In this document: piece after piece, positions 6,637 through 14,879 of the stretch
Numbering within the stretch: position 1 is the first letter of the stretch
Layout of the letters: each line of letters starts with the position of its first letter
Notes under the pieces: model-generated
Told to the model about the DNA's origin: nothing
The model's input: the letters and a program-made list of their open reading frames with translations, nothing else
The model's database searches: none
Source of the DNA: DATKCJ01 sp035513275
GTDB taxonomy: Bacteria > Verrucomicrobiota > Verrucomicrobiia > Opitutales > Opitutaceae
Length of the DNA: 17,907 nt
Assembly: GCA_035513275.1 (NCBI GenBank)
Contig: DATKCJ010000268.1
Coordinates: forward strand, 1 to 17,907
Reading direction: 5' to 3'
Made by a program: the position numbers and the translations under genes

Positions 6637-9132
6637 ATGGCCAAAGCCGAGTCGTCAAAAACACACGTCACACAGGCGTTCACTGATCCGCCATTTCGGC
6701 CGCGCTGGGTGCCTGCGACGTTCTATTTCCTCGTCGGCACGCTGCTGTTCGTGGCACTCGCTCATTTCGATCCGGAGCAGACCACGATCCGGACAACCAA
6801 TCCCACGCAGACCAATCTCGTCGGATGGGTGGGCGCCGACAGCGCGTTCTGGCTGTTCTTCACGCTCGGCGCGGGTGCGTGGCTGGTCGCGTTTTTCCTC
6901 TTCTGGCTTTTCTACATCAACATGAAGGGCATCCGCCGCCTGGCTTCGGCGCGCATGATTGCGATGTTCTTCACCATCGTCTCGGTGTGCGGCCTCGCCT
7001 CGATGCAGGAGGCGGTGTTCATCGACGCGAACATCTACGCGAGCGGCCCCGGCGGCGAACTTGGCCGGATCATCTTCAACTCGATTCTCCGCGACTCGAT
7101 GGGCGTCTTCGGCTCGGGGATGCTGATGGTCACGATTCTGCTGCTCAGCCTCGTCTTCGTGCTCACGCGCGATCTCGGCGCTTGGTTCGATCGTGCGTTC
7201 GCATGGGTCTTCAATCTCCGCGAGCGCTGGCGCAGGCGCATGGAATCGAGATCGAAAGAACGTGCCGTGAAGGACGAGGCCCGCGCCAAGCTTCGCGAGC
7301 GGGCCAGCGCAGAACTGCGCAAGCAGGTCGCAAATCTCGCTGCCGCGCCGGAGGCACGGAAGTTCACACTCCCGAAGAGCGACCAGAATCTTCCGATACC
7401 GCCGCCAAAGGCGCAGAAGTCGCTCTCGCTGCGTGGGCTCTCGAGCACCCCGACCTCATCTGCACAGCAGCTTCCTCCGCCAGTCGCGAGAGGGCCGGCA
7501 CTGCGCATCGAGACGGTTCCCGCCGTTGCACCAGCGCCCGAGCCGGTGGCGGCAAGCAAGCTGAACCTCAACATCGTCACGCCGCAGGCCACGCGAAAGG
7601 CCGAGGTGCGCAAGCCGCGCGACGGCGACGACTACATTTTTCCGCCGATCGGCATCCTTCGCGATGCGGCCAAGACCAACCCCGAGATGGACGAGACCGA
7701 GCACGCGCAAAATGCCGAGACGCTCATGCGCACGCTCTCCGAGTTCGGCGTCGAGGTCTCGCTCGGCGAGATTCACATCGGCCCGGTCATCACACGCTAC
7801 GAGGTCATGCCAGCGCCCGGCGTGCGCGTGGAGAAGATTTCAGGCCTCGACAAGAACATCGCCCTCGGCATGCGCGCGCAGTCGGTGCGCATCCTCGCAC
7901 CCGTGCCCGGCAAGGGCGTCGTCGGCGTCGAGGTGCCGAACAAGAACGCCACCGCCGTCGGCCTGCGCGAGATCCTCGAGTCCGCGGACTGGGTCGAGTC
8001 CAAGGCCGAGCTGCCGATCGTCATCGGCAAGGATGTCTCCGGCTCGCCAATCGTGGCCGACCTCACCCGTATGCCTCACCTGCTCATCGCAGGCGCGACC
8101 GGCTCGGGAAAATCCGTTTGCATCAACAGCATCATCGCATCCCTCGTTTATCACGCAGGCCCGAAGAAGGTGCGCATGCTCATGATCGACCCGAAGATCG
8201 TCGAGCTGAAGATATTCAACAGTCTTCCGCACATGATGATTCCGGTCGTCACGGAGCCGAAGAAGGTGCCAGGCGCCCTCAAGTGGCTCTTGAACGAGAT
8301 GGAGAAACGCTACCGGATCTTCGCCAAGGTCGGCGTGCGAAACGTCTCCGCCTTCAACGCGCGCAACTCCGGCGCAAATCCTGTTTCCGTCGACGACGAG
8401 GCCGACGCGCCGGTCGTGCCGGAGGTCGCCGAGGTGCCCCGTGACGAAGAGCTCGTCGTCCCCGATCACCTGCCCTACATCGTCTGCCTCATCGACGAGC
8501 TCGCCGACCTGATGATGGTCGCGCCCGCCGAGGTGGAGACATCGATCGCGCGCATCGCCCAGCTCGCGCGCGCCGCGGGCATCCACCTCATCATCGCCAC
8601 ACAGCGCCCGTCGGTGAACGTCATCACCGGCGTCATCAAGGCCAACCTGCCCTCGCGCATCGCGTTCCAGGTCGCTTCGAAGGTCGACAGCCGCACAATC
8701 CTCGACACCGGCGGTGCCGATCAGCTCATCGGCCGCGGCGACATGCTGTTCTCCCCTCCGGGCACCTCGCGCATCATCCGCGCGCAGGGAGCATTCGTCT
8801 CCGACGACGAAGTCGGCGCGGTCATCGAAGCACTCAAGAAGAATGGCCCTCCTGCCTACCTGCAGGAATTCCAGGACCATCTCGATCGCGAAGAGGCGGC
8901 CGAGGGTGAAGGCGGCGGCGAAGACGACGGGTCCGACGACGAACTCCTCCCGCAGGCCATCGAAGTGCTCAAGGCATCGCGACGCGCCTCGACATCGATG
9001 CTCCAACGCCGTCTCCGCATCGGATACAACCGAGCTGCCCGGCTCATGGAGCTGCTCGAGTCCCGCGGTATCGTCGGCCCGGAGAATGGCGCCCAGCCTC
9101 GCGAGATCCTCGCCGACCTCGATTCGCTTTGA
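6637..9132 (+). CDS. ftsK: DNA translocase FtsK
   Basis: FtsK is an ATP-driven double-stranded DNA pump at the division septum that clears the chromosome terminus and aligns dif sites. The 831-residue product has four hydrophobic segments in its first 180 residues, then a Pro- and basic-rich linker (about 195-330). The motor follows, with Walker A GATGSGKS at 486-493 and Walker B LIDELADLMM (D620, E621). A winged-helix gamma domain occupies about 766-831 (LLPQAIEVL ... SMLQRRLRIGYNRAARLMELLE), which reads KOPS orientation sequences. A strongly acidic insert precedes Walker B (DDEADAPVVPEVAEVPRDEE). An acidic Glu/Gly/Asp-rich tract separates motor and gamma. The ATG at 6637 is the natural start, although no Shine-Dalgarno motif is visible. 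The gene is divergent from manA and upstream of a RodZ-like gene. Confidence 0.97.
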   Translation: MAKAESSKTHVTQAFTDPPFRPRWVPATFYFLVGTLLFVALAHFDPEQTTIRTTNPTQTNLVGWVGADSAFWLFFTLGAGAWLVAFFLFWLFYINMKGIRRLASARMIAMFFTIVSVCGLASMQEAVFIDANIYASGPGGELGRIIFNSILRDSMGVFGSGMLMVTILLLSLVFVLTRDLGAWFDRAFAWVFNLRERWRRRMESRSKERAVKDEARAKLRERASAELRKQVANLAAAPEARKFTLPKSDQNLPIPPPKAQKSLSLRGLSSTPTSSAQQLPPPVARGPALRIETVPAVAPAPEPVAASKLNLNIVTPQATRKAEVRKPRDGDDYIFPPIGILRDAAKTNPEMDETEHAQNAETLMRTLSEFGVEVSLGEIHIGPVITRYEVMPAPGVRVEKISGLDKNIALGMRAQSVRILAPVPGKGVVGVEVPNKNATAVGLREILESADWVESKAELPIVIGKDVSGSPIVADLTRMPHLLIAGATGSGKSVCINSIIASLVYHAGPKKVRMLMIDPKIVELKIFNSLPHMMIPVVTEPKKVPGALKWLLNEMEKRYRIFAKVGVRNVSAFNARNSGANPVSVDDEADAPVVPEVAEVPRDEELVVPDHLPYIVCLIDELADLMMVAPAEVETSIARIAQLARAAGIHLIIATQRPSVNVITGVIKANLPSRIAFQVASKVDSRTILDTGGADQLIGRGDMLFSPPGTSRIIRAQGAFVSDDEVGAVIEALKKNGPPAYLQEFQDHLDREEAAEGEGGGEDDGSDDELLPQAIEVLKASRRASTSMLQRRLRIGYNRAARLMELLESRGIVGPENGAQPREILADLDSL

Positions 9133-9145
9133 TCGACCCGCTAGC

Positions 9146-9197
9146 GCAGGCATCCTGCCTGCAGACACAGTGAGAGTGAAAGTGAGAGTGAGAGTGG
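9146..9197. repeat. hairpin followed by a GTGAGA hexamer array
   Basis: In the 120-base gap after ftsK, GCAGGC (9146-9151) pairs with GCCTGC (9157-9162) around a five-base loop. It is followed from 9170 to 9197 by GTGAGA, GTGAAA, GTGAGA, GTGAGA and a partial GTGG. The hairpin has no T-run, so it is a weak terminator candidate at most. The hexamer array is a short tandem repeat that could vary in copy number between strains; it sits 56 bases upstream of the RodZ-like start. Confidence 0.6.
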
Positions 9198-9252
9198 TCG
9201 CCCGGCGAAATTGTATCGCGGCGCACTCTGAAAGATCATAACCATACCCCAC

Positions 9253-10023
9253 ATGCAGACGATCGGTGAACGACTCGAGGAAGCGCGCAAACGAAAGGGC
9301 ATCTCGATCCGCGAAGCGGCCGAGGCCACGAAGATCCGCAGCGAGTATCTCCAGAAGTTCGAGGGCAACTCCTTCGACCTGAATCTCCCCGAAATCTACC
9401 TGCGCGGTTTCCTGCGCTCCTACGCGCAGTACCTCAAGCTCAACGCCGACAAGATCGTCACCGACTTCAACGGCCTCGGGCTCGGCGGCCGCAATTCGAA
9501 ACGCGACACACGCGAGATCTTCGGCCGCATCGAGGTTCCCGAGTCAAGCACGGTGCGCGATGACGAGCCCCCTGCACCTCCCCAGCCCGCGCCGCAGGCG
9601 CGGCATTCGCAGATCCATACCGCGCCGATCGAGCGCCCGCGCGAGCACGGCAATCTCATCCGCATCGGCGCCGTCGCCGGCGGCGCGATCCTCGCGCTCA
9701 TCCTGCTCGTTTGGGTGATCAGCATGGTCACCACGTCGCCGACCACCGCAGCGGGAACATCCGCCGGATCGACGAACTCATCGAGCATCGGCACCGAGAC
9801 GATCACGCTCATCGCGCTCGACAACGTCAGCGTGAAGGTCGTTCAGGCGAGCGACAACCAGACCCTTTTCAGCGGCGACCTCGTGCGCGGCGATACGCGG
9901 ACGATCACAAAGAACGGCGCGATCCTCGTCACGCACAACATCGGCAAGAACCTCCAGTTCGAGAAAAACGGAGTGAGGTTCCGCCCCAGCGTCGACGGCT
10001 ACGGCCGCGCGCGTCTGGAGTAG
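9253..10023 (+). CDS. RodZ-like membrane protein with N-terminal HTH domain
   Basis: The 256-residue protein has the RodZ architecture. A cytoplasmic helix-turn-helix domain of the HTH_25 type (about 4-66) begins TIGERLEEARKRKGISIREA and includes EIYLRGFLRSYAQYL. A Pro-rich linker (about 95-130), one membrane helix (about 135-159) and a periplasmic beta-rich DUF4115-like domain (about 185-256) follow. In E. coli RodZ binds MreB and couples it to the cell-wall elongation machinery; here that role is inferred from architecture. It lies 120 bases after ftsK on the same strand and may be co-transcribed. The linker is short compared with E. coli RodZ (about 337 residues). A simple membrane-tethered regulator is the alternative. 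Confidence 0.82.
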   Translation: MQTIGERLEEARKRKGISIREAAEATKIRSEYLQKFEGNSFDLNLPEIYLRGFLRSYAQYLKLNADKIVTDFNGLGLGGRNSKRDTREIFGRIEVPESSTVRDDEPPAPPQPAPQARHSQIHTAPIERPREHGNLIRIGAVAGGAILALILLVWVISMVTTSPTTAAGTSAGSTNSSSIGTETITLIALDNVSVKVVQASDNQTLFSGDLVRGDTRTITKNGAILVTHNIGKNLQFEKNGVRFRPSVDGYGRARLE

Positions 10024-10028
10024 CGCAA

Positions 10029-10095
10029 GTAGCGCGGGTCTCTGACCCGCGAAATCGCGCGCGACCAAACGTGGCAGGTCGGAGACCTGCCCTAC
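10029..10095. repeat. paired-hairpin intergenic repeat, copy 1 (REPIN-like)
   Basis: The element starts with GTAG, then CGCGGGTC (10033-10040) pairs with GACCCGCG (10044-10051). A second hairpin GGCAGGTC (10073-10080) pairs with GACCTGCC (10084-10091), and the element ends in CTAC. Its outer ends form an imperfect terminal inverted repeat (GTAGCGCGGGTC against GTAGGGCAGGTC read from the other side). It fills the 79-base gap between two convergent genes and could also act as a two-way transcript boundary. Related copies lie at 13713-13761 and 16818-16877. Confidence 0.8.
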
Positions 10096-10102
10096 TCGCT
10101 CC

Positions 10103-10657
10103 CTACCCCTGCAATCCCTTCGGCGGGCCGAGGACCTCGCGCAGCACGATCGCACGGCGCACTTCCGAAGTGTTACGCAAGCCGGCCATCAAAGCGCTCG
10201 GCGGAGCCCTCCGTCCGACAGCCGAAACTGATCGGATCACTTTCAGCACCGGCACCTGCGCGCGAAGCGCCTCGGCATTCCGGCGAGTGGCCTCGATGAG
10301 GCGCAGCTTCTCCTCGAGATTCCGCTGCTGCTCGAGGACGAAGGCGTCCGGATCGTAGCGCATCTCCACCTGCCTCGGCGGCTCCACGGCTGCAGGCTCG
10401 CTTCGCGCCCAGTCGGGAATGATAACCGGCGGAGGCGCGACTGGAGGCAGTGTCCGACGCTCGGCGATCTTCCGCCGGATCTCCTCCTGAATCCGACGTG
10501 CGCGGGCCTCGTCCTCGGCCGTTGTATCGTCCATCACCAGCGGGGGCGGCGCCTCGTCGTCCTCGCTCGCGGCGCTCTCCCGGCGCTTGTTCAGCCACCA
10601 GGCAAACGCCGCGGCGAATGCGATCACGAATTGGATGTTGTCGAAGATCCAGTCCAT
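10103..10657 (-). CDS. uncharacterised single-pass membrane protein, last gene of NfeD-flotillin operon
   Basis: I do not recognise a named family. The 184-residue product begins with a membrane helix (about 5-21, FDNIQFVIAFAAAFAWW) followed by basic KRR, which suggests the N-terminus outside and the rest in the cytoplasm. An acidic, Pro-rich stretch (about 30-50) comes next. A charged helix (EDEARARRIQEEIRRKIAE), a Pro-rich break, a second charged helix (about 105-135) likely to form a coiled coil, and a C-terminal block (LRNTSEVRRAIVLREVLGPP) follow. That block looks like a conserved motif. It starts 15 bases after the floA stop, so it is very probably in the same operon and may work with the flotillin at the membrane. 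No Shine-Dalgarno motif is visible. Confidence 0.8.
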   Translation of the reverse strand: MDWIFDNIQFVIAFAAAFAWWLNKRRESAASEDDEAPPPLVMDDTTAEDEARARRIQEEIRRKIAERRTLPPVAPPPVIIPDWARSEPAAVEPPRQVEMRYDPDAFVLEQQRNLEEKLRLIEATRRNAEALRAQVPVLKVIRSVSAVGRRAPPSALMAGLRNTSEVRRAIVLREVLGPPKGLQG

Positions 10658-10672
10658 CGCGGGTAGAGCGCG

Positions 10673-11677
10673 TCAGCCCTTCGGATTCTCAGGATTGGCG
10701 ATCGAGCCGCGCATCTTCGTGTCGGCCTGGACGTTCTCCATGCGGAAATAATCCATCACTCCGAGTCGGCCGTTTCGGAAAGCCTCGGCCATCGCAAGCG
10801 GCACCTGCGCCTGCGCCTCGACGACCTTCGCCTGCATCTCCTGCACGCGCGCCTGCATTTCCTGCTCGAGGGCGACAGCCGCCGCGCGACGGATTTCCGC
10901 CTGAGCCTGCGCCATGTTCTTGTTCGCTTCGGCCTGCGCGACCTGGAGTTTCGCTCCGACGTTTTCGCCGACGTCCACGTCGGCGATATCGATCGAAAGG
11001 ATTTCAAATGCCGATCCGACATCGAGGCCGCGGTGTAGCACGGTCTTCGAAATCGCATCCGGCGACTCGAGCACGACCTTGTAGCTCTCGGCCGATCCGA
11101 TCGTGGAGACGATGCCTTCGCCGACGCGCGCGATGATGGTCTCTTCCTTTGCACCGCCGACGAAGCGGTCGAGATTCGTGCGCACCGTGACGCGCGCCTT
11201 CACCTTCACCTGAATGCCGTCCTTCGCCACGCCGTCGATTGTCGTGCGGCCGCTGTCGGGATTCGGGCAATCGATCACCTTGGGATCGACCGAGGTGCGC
11301 ACCGCCTCCTCGACCGACTTGCCCGAGCCCTTCGTGGCGAGGTCGATCGCGCAGGCGCGCTGCCAGTCGAGCGCGATGCCGGCTTTCTGCGCGGCGATCA
11401 GCGCGTGCACGCAGGAAATGACGTTGCCGCCTGCTAGATACTGGGCCTCGATGTCGTCGATCGAGAGCTGGATTCCGGCCTTCGTCGCACGGATGCGCGC
11501 GTCGACCATCACGCCGTAGGGCACCTGTCGAAGACGCATCGCAACGATGTTGATGATGCCGACGTAGGCGCCCGCGAGCCACGCGCGCAGCCACACGCTG
11601 AAGAACGAGAAGACGATGCCCACAATGACGAGGGCGATGACGCCAAGAATGACGTAGAAGATGATTGCTATGTTCAT
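10673..11677 (-). CDS. floA: flotillin-like protein FloA (SPFH/UPF0365 family)
   Basis: FloA forms mobile oligomeric assemblies in the cytoplasmic membrane and affects membrane fluidity and the assembly of membrane complexes. The 334 residues match the bacterial FloA family along their whole length. An N-terminal membrane segment (about 4-30) is followed by the WLRAWLAGAYVGIINIVAMRLR stretch split across a second membrane-associated region, then an SPFH domain (about 50-240) with GGNVISCVHALIAAQKAGI. An Ala/Gln/Glu-rich heptad region (about 240-300, e.g. AEANKNMAQAQAEI) and the family C-terminus (GRLGVMDYFRMENVQAD) close the protein. Its ATG overlaps the stop of the short NfeD gene by four bases (ATGA), which implies translational coupling. 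The pairing with NfeD is conserved in many bacteria. Confidence 0.96.
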   Translation of the reverse strand: MNIAIIFYVILGVIALVIVGIVFSFFSVWLRAWLAGAYVGIINIVAMRLRQVPYGVMVDARIRATKAGIQLSIDDIEAQYLAGGNVISCVHALIAAQKAGIALDWQRACAIDLATKGSGKSVEEAVRTSVDPKVIDCPNPDSGRTTIDGVAKDGIQVKVKARVTVRTNLDRFVGGAKEETIIARVGEGIVSTIGSAESYKVVLESPDAISKTVLHRGLDVGSAFEILSIDIADVDVGENVGAKLQVAQAEANKNMAQAQAEIRRAAAVALEQEMQARVQEMQAKVVEAQAQVPLAMAEAFRNGRLGVMDYFRMENVQADTKMRGSIANPENPKG

Positions 11678-12138
11678 GGTTTGGAAACGATCACTCTGAA
11701 GTTATCAACGGCGTCCACGCGAACGGCAGTGCCCGGCTCGATGTAGCCGGACTGCGAAAAAGCCTCGAGCCTCCGACCGTCCACGACGACAAATCCCGAG
11801 GGTGACAGTATCGTCGCCGCCTCGCCTGTCTTGCCGACGATGGAAAAATCGGCCACGGGCGGCTGGGAACTTGCGGAGACCGCCGAGTGCAGGAACATGC
11901 ACTTGCCAAGCCGCGTGTTGGGGAGGATTCGCAGCTCAATGTAGAGGACGAGCGCGACGATCGCGATCGCGATGAGAGTGGTAGCGACGCCGCCCGTCGG
12001 CCCAAACTCGATGAAGGCGACGATGACTCCGCCGAGCATCGCAAGTCCGCCGAGCGTGCCGAGGATCGCGCCTGGCACGACAATCTCGAAGAAGAACAGC
12101 ACGACGCCTATTCCGAGAAGCAGGATGATTGTGTTCAT
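11674..12138 (-). CDS. short NfeD family membrane protein
   Basis: The 154-residue protein has an N-terminal membrane region (about 3-73) with three or four hydrophobic segments (IILLLGIGVVLFFFEIVVPG, then GGLAMLGGVIVAF and VATTLIAIAIVALVLYIEL). A C-terminal soluble domain (about 100-154, GKTGEAATILSPSGFVVVDG ... IEPGTAVRVDAVDNFRVIV) has the beta-rich OB-fold look of NfeD C-termini. It has no protease domain, unlike the gene upstream. It overlaps both neighbours by four bases in ATGA arrangements, so all three are probably made in a coupled way. NfeD proteins are thought to act with flotillin-type SPFH partners; the FloA gene next door fits that. Confidence 0.92.
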   Translation of the reverse strand: MNTIILLLGIGVVLFFFEIVVPGAILGTLGGLAMLGGVIVAFIEFGPTGGVATTLIAIAIVALVLYIELRILPNTRLGKCMFLHSAVSASSQPPVADFSIVGKTGEAATILSPSGFVVVDGRRLEAFSQSGYIEPGTAVRVDAVDNFRVIVSKP

Positions 12139-13643
12139 TGCCTGGGCCTTTCGACAACAAGGCCAAAGGAGCCACGACCGGTCACGACGACTTCCTCACC
12201 GGCGTCGACCGAGCCGAGATCAAGCTGTGCCGCGTAGCGGCGACCGTCGATCTCGACTTGTCCGCTGGGGAAGAGGTCCGTCAATGCACGGCCGCGTTTG
12301 CCGATGATTGGATCGGCGTCGCCCGGCAGGGGGATCGTGGCGGTCCCGTCCGGGTGCGCATCCAGCGCGGTCTTCAGCACGAGCCGGTCCCAGAAGATCG
12401 AGCGCGGAATCACACGCGCGAGCACCACCGCGCCCACCACGGCGATGACGACGCCGAACATCACATCGCCGATCGGACCGAGAAACGTGTCCGCGGTGAA
12501 CTCGACCGGCTGCCCGGGCCAGATGTCTGCGAGTGCCCAGACGAGCGAGCCGAACATCATCCCCACGCCGATCACTGCGGGCAGAATGAGTCCCGGGAAA
12601 AAGAATATCTCAGCCGCGACAAGCAGCAGGCCGAGTCCGAACACGAGGATCGGCTCGTTGCCCGCGAGACCGGCGACCGAGCTGCTGAGGAACACGACGG
12701 TGAGAAGCAGGATTCCCGAGATTCCGAAGATTCCGAAGCCGGGCGTTTTGAACTCGATGAAGAGCGCCAGCAGTCCAAGCCCGAGCAGCAGCGGGCTGAT
12801 CTTCGTGAGATACTGCGCGAGCCGCTCGGACCAGGTGATCTCAATCGAAGTGATCTCAAATTTGCCGAGTCTTTCGGCCAGCAGCGCATTCAGCGTCTCG
12901 GCGGTGCCCGACGAGAGAAGCGGCTGCGAAGGGTCTCCGAAAACGCGCGCAGCCTCGGATTCGGTCAGCGAAAGCAGCTCACCCTTTGGCTTGAGCACCT
13001 CGTCGCCAATCTTCAACTCGTAGTTCGCGTCGATCATTGCAGATATCACCTCGCCGCGATATGAACCCTTGCCCTCGGATGCGGCTCGCACCCGCGCGCG
13101 AAGGTAGCTGACAATTTTCTGCTTCATCGACTCGTCGATGTCGCCGCCGGTGCTGAGGACTGGGGCGGCGGCGCCGATCACTCCGCCCGGTGCAAACCAA
13201 ATCTCGTCGGTAATCGATGCGATGAACGCGCCCGCGGAGATCGCCTCGTTGTTGATGTAGGTGATCGTCGTCCCCTCGAAGCGGTCGAGCGTCTCCATGA
13301 TCTCGAGAGTGGTGTCGAGCGCGCCACCGGGCGTCTTCATGTCGAGCACGACGTGCTTGATGCCCTTGTCGGTCGCTTCCTTGAGTCCGCGGCGGATGAT
13401 GAACAACACCGGGTCGGCGATCTGGTCGCGCACCGGGATGACGTAGACCCCGACGGACTCATTCGTGGGCGGCGCTGCCACGGCCGTGGCTGGTGCGACA
13501 GCGGCTGGTGCGGTGGTCTCGGCCTCGGCCGAAATTTCAGTCGGGGCGGCGGGCGCGGGCTCCGCCGTGGCGGCCGGTTCCTGGGCTTGCAGCCAGCAGG
13601 CCGCGAGTGCGGTTCCCAAGGTGAAGATTCCGCGTGCAGACAT
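12135..13643 (-). CDS. long NfeD (NfeD1b-type) membrane serine protease
   Basis: From the ATG at 13643 the product has 502 residues. It contains a signal peptide (MSARGIFTLGTALAACWLQA), an Ala/Pro/Glu-rich linker, and a ClpP-class (SppA/PH1510-like) protease domain. A membrane region with several helices and a C-terminal NfeD OB-fold (about 430-502) follow. S136 in NNEAISAGAF is the likely nucleophile and K176 in MKQKIVSY the likely general base; their spacing of 40 is close to the 41 between S97 and K138 of Pyrococcus PH1510. Known relatives cleave membrane-associated proteins such as stomatins, so FloA or its partners could be substrates (inference). The frame extends back to an ATG at 13685 and beyond to 13748, but the latter lies inside a repeat element and neither gives a clean signal peptide. 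It heads the four-gene operon. Confidence 0.92.
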   Translation of the reverse strand: MSARGIFTLGTALAACWLQAQEPAATAEPAPAAPTEISAEAETTAPAAVAPATAVAAPPTNESVGVYVIPVRDQIADPVLFIIRRGLKEATDKGIKHVVLDMKTPGGALDTTLEIMETLDRFEGTTITYINNEAISAGAFIASITDEIWFAPGGVIGAAAPVLSTGGDIDESMKQKIVSYLRARVRAASEGKGSYRGEVISAMIDANYELKIGDEVLKPKGELLSLTESEAARVFGDPSQPLLSSGTAETLNALLAERLGKFEITSIEITWSERLAQYLTKISPLLLGLGLLALFIEFKTPGFGIFGISGILLLTVVFLSSSVAGLAGNEPILVFGLGLLLVAAEIFFFPGLILPAVIGVGMMFGSLVWALADIWPGQPVEFTADTFLGPIGDVMFGVVIAVVGAVVLARVIPRSIFWDRLVLKTALDAHPDGTATIPLPGDADPIIGKRGRALTDLFPSGQVEIDGRRYAAQLDLGSVDAGEEVVVTGRGSFGLVVERPRQ

Positions 13644-13712
13644 CCGGCCATCAACGTGGCCGACCGCGACGGCGTCCGCAAGCATTCCAGGTGGCGTTGG
13701 AGAATTCCGCGG

Positions 13713-13761
13713 GTAGCGCGGGTCTATTGACCCGCGTCGGCAGGTCAAAGACCTGCCCTAC
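13713..13761. repeat. paired-hairpin intergenic repeat, copy 2 (REPIN-like)
   Basis: GTAG is followed by CGCGGGTC (13717-13724) pairing with GACCCGCG (13729-13736), and then by GGCAGGTC (13739-13746) pairing with GACCTGCC (13750-13757), ending in CTAC. The two hairpins have the same sequences as in copy 1, but only two bases separate them, against 21 in copy 1. It lies in the divergent gap between the long NfeD gene and the epimerase gene, where promoters for both must also lie. Confidence 0.8.
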
Positions 13762-13819
13762 TCTCCAGACACCTCGCCCCAAAACCTCCGGCTTCCCTCT
13801 TCCCGCCCGACCCGTTCTA

Positions 13820-14743
13820 ATGCTTCGCATGGAGAAGCTGCCGTATCTGGGAAAGGAAATCGGTCGGTGGCAGTCGGGACCGTCCACGTTTCTCGCGATG
13901 CCCGAGGCGGGCGCCCGGCTGATGAACTGGAACGTGACTCTCGGCGATGGCTCCGTGCGCGACCTGCTTTACTGGCCCGAGCTTCAGTCGCTCGACGACT
14001 TCCACAAGGTGCGCGGCGGCAATCCGATCCTGTTTCCATTCAGCGGGCGCTCGTTTGACCGTGGCGAGTTCGGCTACTGGCTCGACAACGGCGTGCGCCG
14101 GCCGATGCCGATGCACGGCATCGCGCGCCAGGGAAAATTCAAGCTCACGCGGTGCGACGCCGGCGGCTTCACCGCGCTGTTCCAGCCCGACGCCGCGGCG
14201 CGCGAGGCCTATCCTTTCAGCTATGAATTCGAGGTGAGCTACCGGTTTGCGAAGCTTGGCTTCAGCGTCGAGTTCGCCCTGCGCAATCTCGACCGCCAGC
14301 CGATCCCGTGGAGCGCGGGCCACCATTTCTATTTCACGGTTCCATGGAGCGAGGGCGCGAAACGCGCTGACTACGAGGTGCGCATTCCCGCGAAGAGCGC
14401 CGTGCGGCAGACCGCCGCCGGAGCGCTCGAAGGGGCCGCGCCGCTCAACACCGCTTCGCTCGACAACCCGTCGTTGATCGACCTCATCCACACCGGACTC
14501 GCCGCTCCGACCGCGATTCTCGCGGAGCACGGGGGCTCGAAAATCGACATCGAGATCGGCACTGGGAAACACGTGCCCGAGGGCGCGACGTTCGTCACAT
14601 GGACACAATCAACCGAGTCTCCCTTCTACTGCCTCGAGCCGTGGATGGGGCCGCCCAACGCCGCGGAGCACGGCATCGGCCTCGCACGCGTGCAGCCGGG
14701 CGACGTGCAGAAGTTCGTCGTGAAGGTCGAGATGGAGTTGTGA
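13820..14743 (+). CDS. aldose 1-epimerase (galactose mutarotase-like) family protein
   Basis: The family interconverts alpha and beta anomers of hexoses or hexose phosphates in the cytoplasm. From the ATG at 13820 the product has 307 residues; a second ATG nine bases on is equally possible. Family landmarks are visible: GGNPILFPFSGR (about 67-77) with the substrate-binding Asn and Arg, MPMHGIARQ with a conserved His at 99, and SAGHHFYFTVPW with the second His (168-169). YCLEPWMGPPNA follows with the likely catalytic Glu at 273. The pattern is closer to the divergent mutarotase and YeaD-like members than to classical GalM, so the true sugar substrate is not predictable. It is divergent from the NfeD operon and is followed after 136 bases by the symporter pair. 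No signal peptide is seen. Confidence 0.88.
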   Translation: MLRMEKLPYLGKEIGRWQSGPSTFLAMPEAGARLMNWNVTLGDGSVRDLLYWPELQSLDDFHKVRGGNPILFPFSGRSFDRGEFGYWLDNGVRRPMPMHGIARQGKFKLTRCDAGGFTALFQPDAAAREAYPFSYEFEVSYRFAKLGFSVEFALRNLDRQPIPWSAGHHFYFTVPWSEGAKRADYEVRIPAKSAVRQTAAGALEGAAPLNTASLDNPSLIDLIHTGLAAPTAILAEHGGSKIDIEIGTGKHVPEGATFVTWTQSTESPFYCLEPWMGPPNAAEHGIGLARVQPGDVQKFVVKVEMEL

Positions 14744-14879
14744 GGGGATAGGCGAGAGATCTTCCGAGTTAGGGGCGCGTGATAGCCTCCGTTCTAAACG
14801 TAGCGCAACTTGCGCGACTTTCCCGTTGAACTCCGCGAGTCGCTCCTGATTATCGCACCGCCTCGCCCACCCCCAGACC

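Noticed and set aside
9170..9197. CRISPR-like array
   Set aside because: The units are six bases long and directly adjacent, without spacers. Nothing else in the window has regularly spaced direct repeats.
7840..9252. 470-codon minus-strand frame opposite ftsK
   Set aside because: It is the shadow of the FtsK motor domain, whose Walker motifs are intact on the plus strand.
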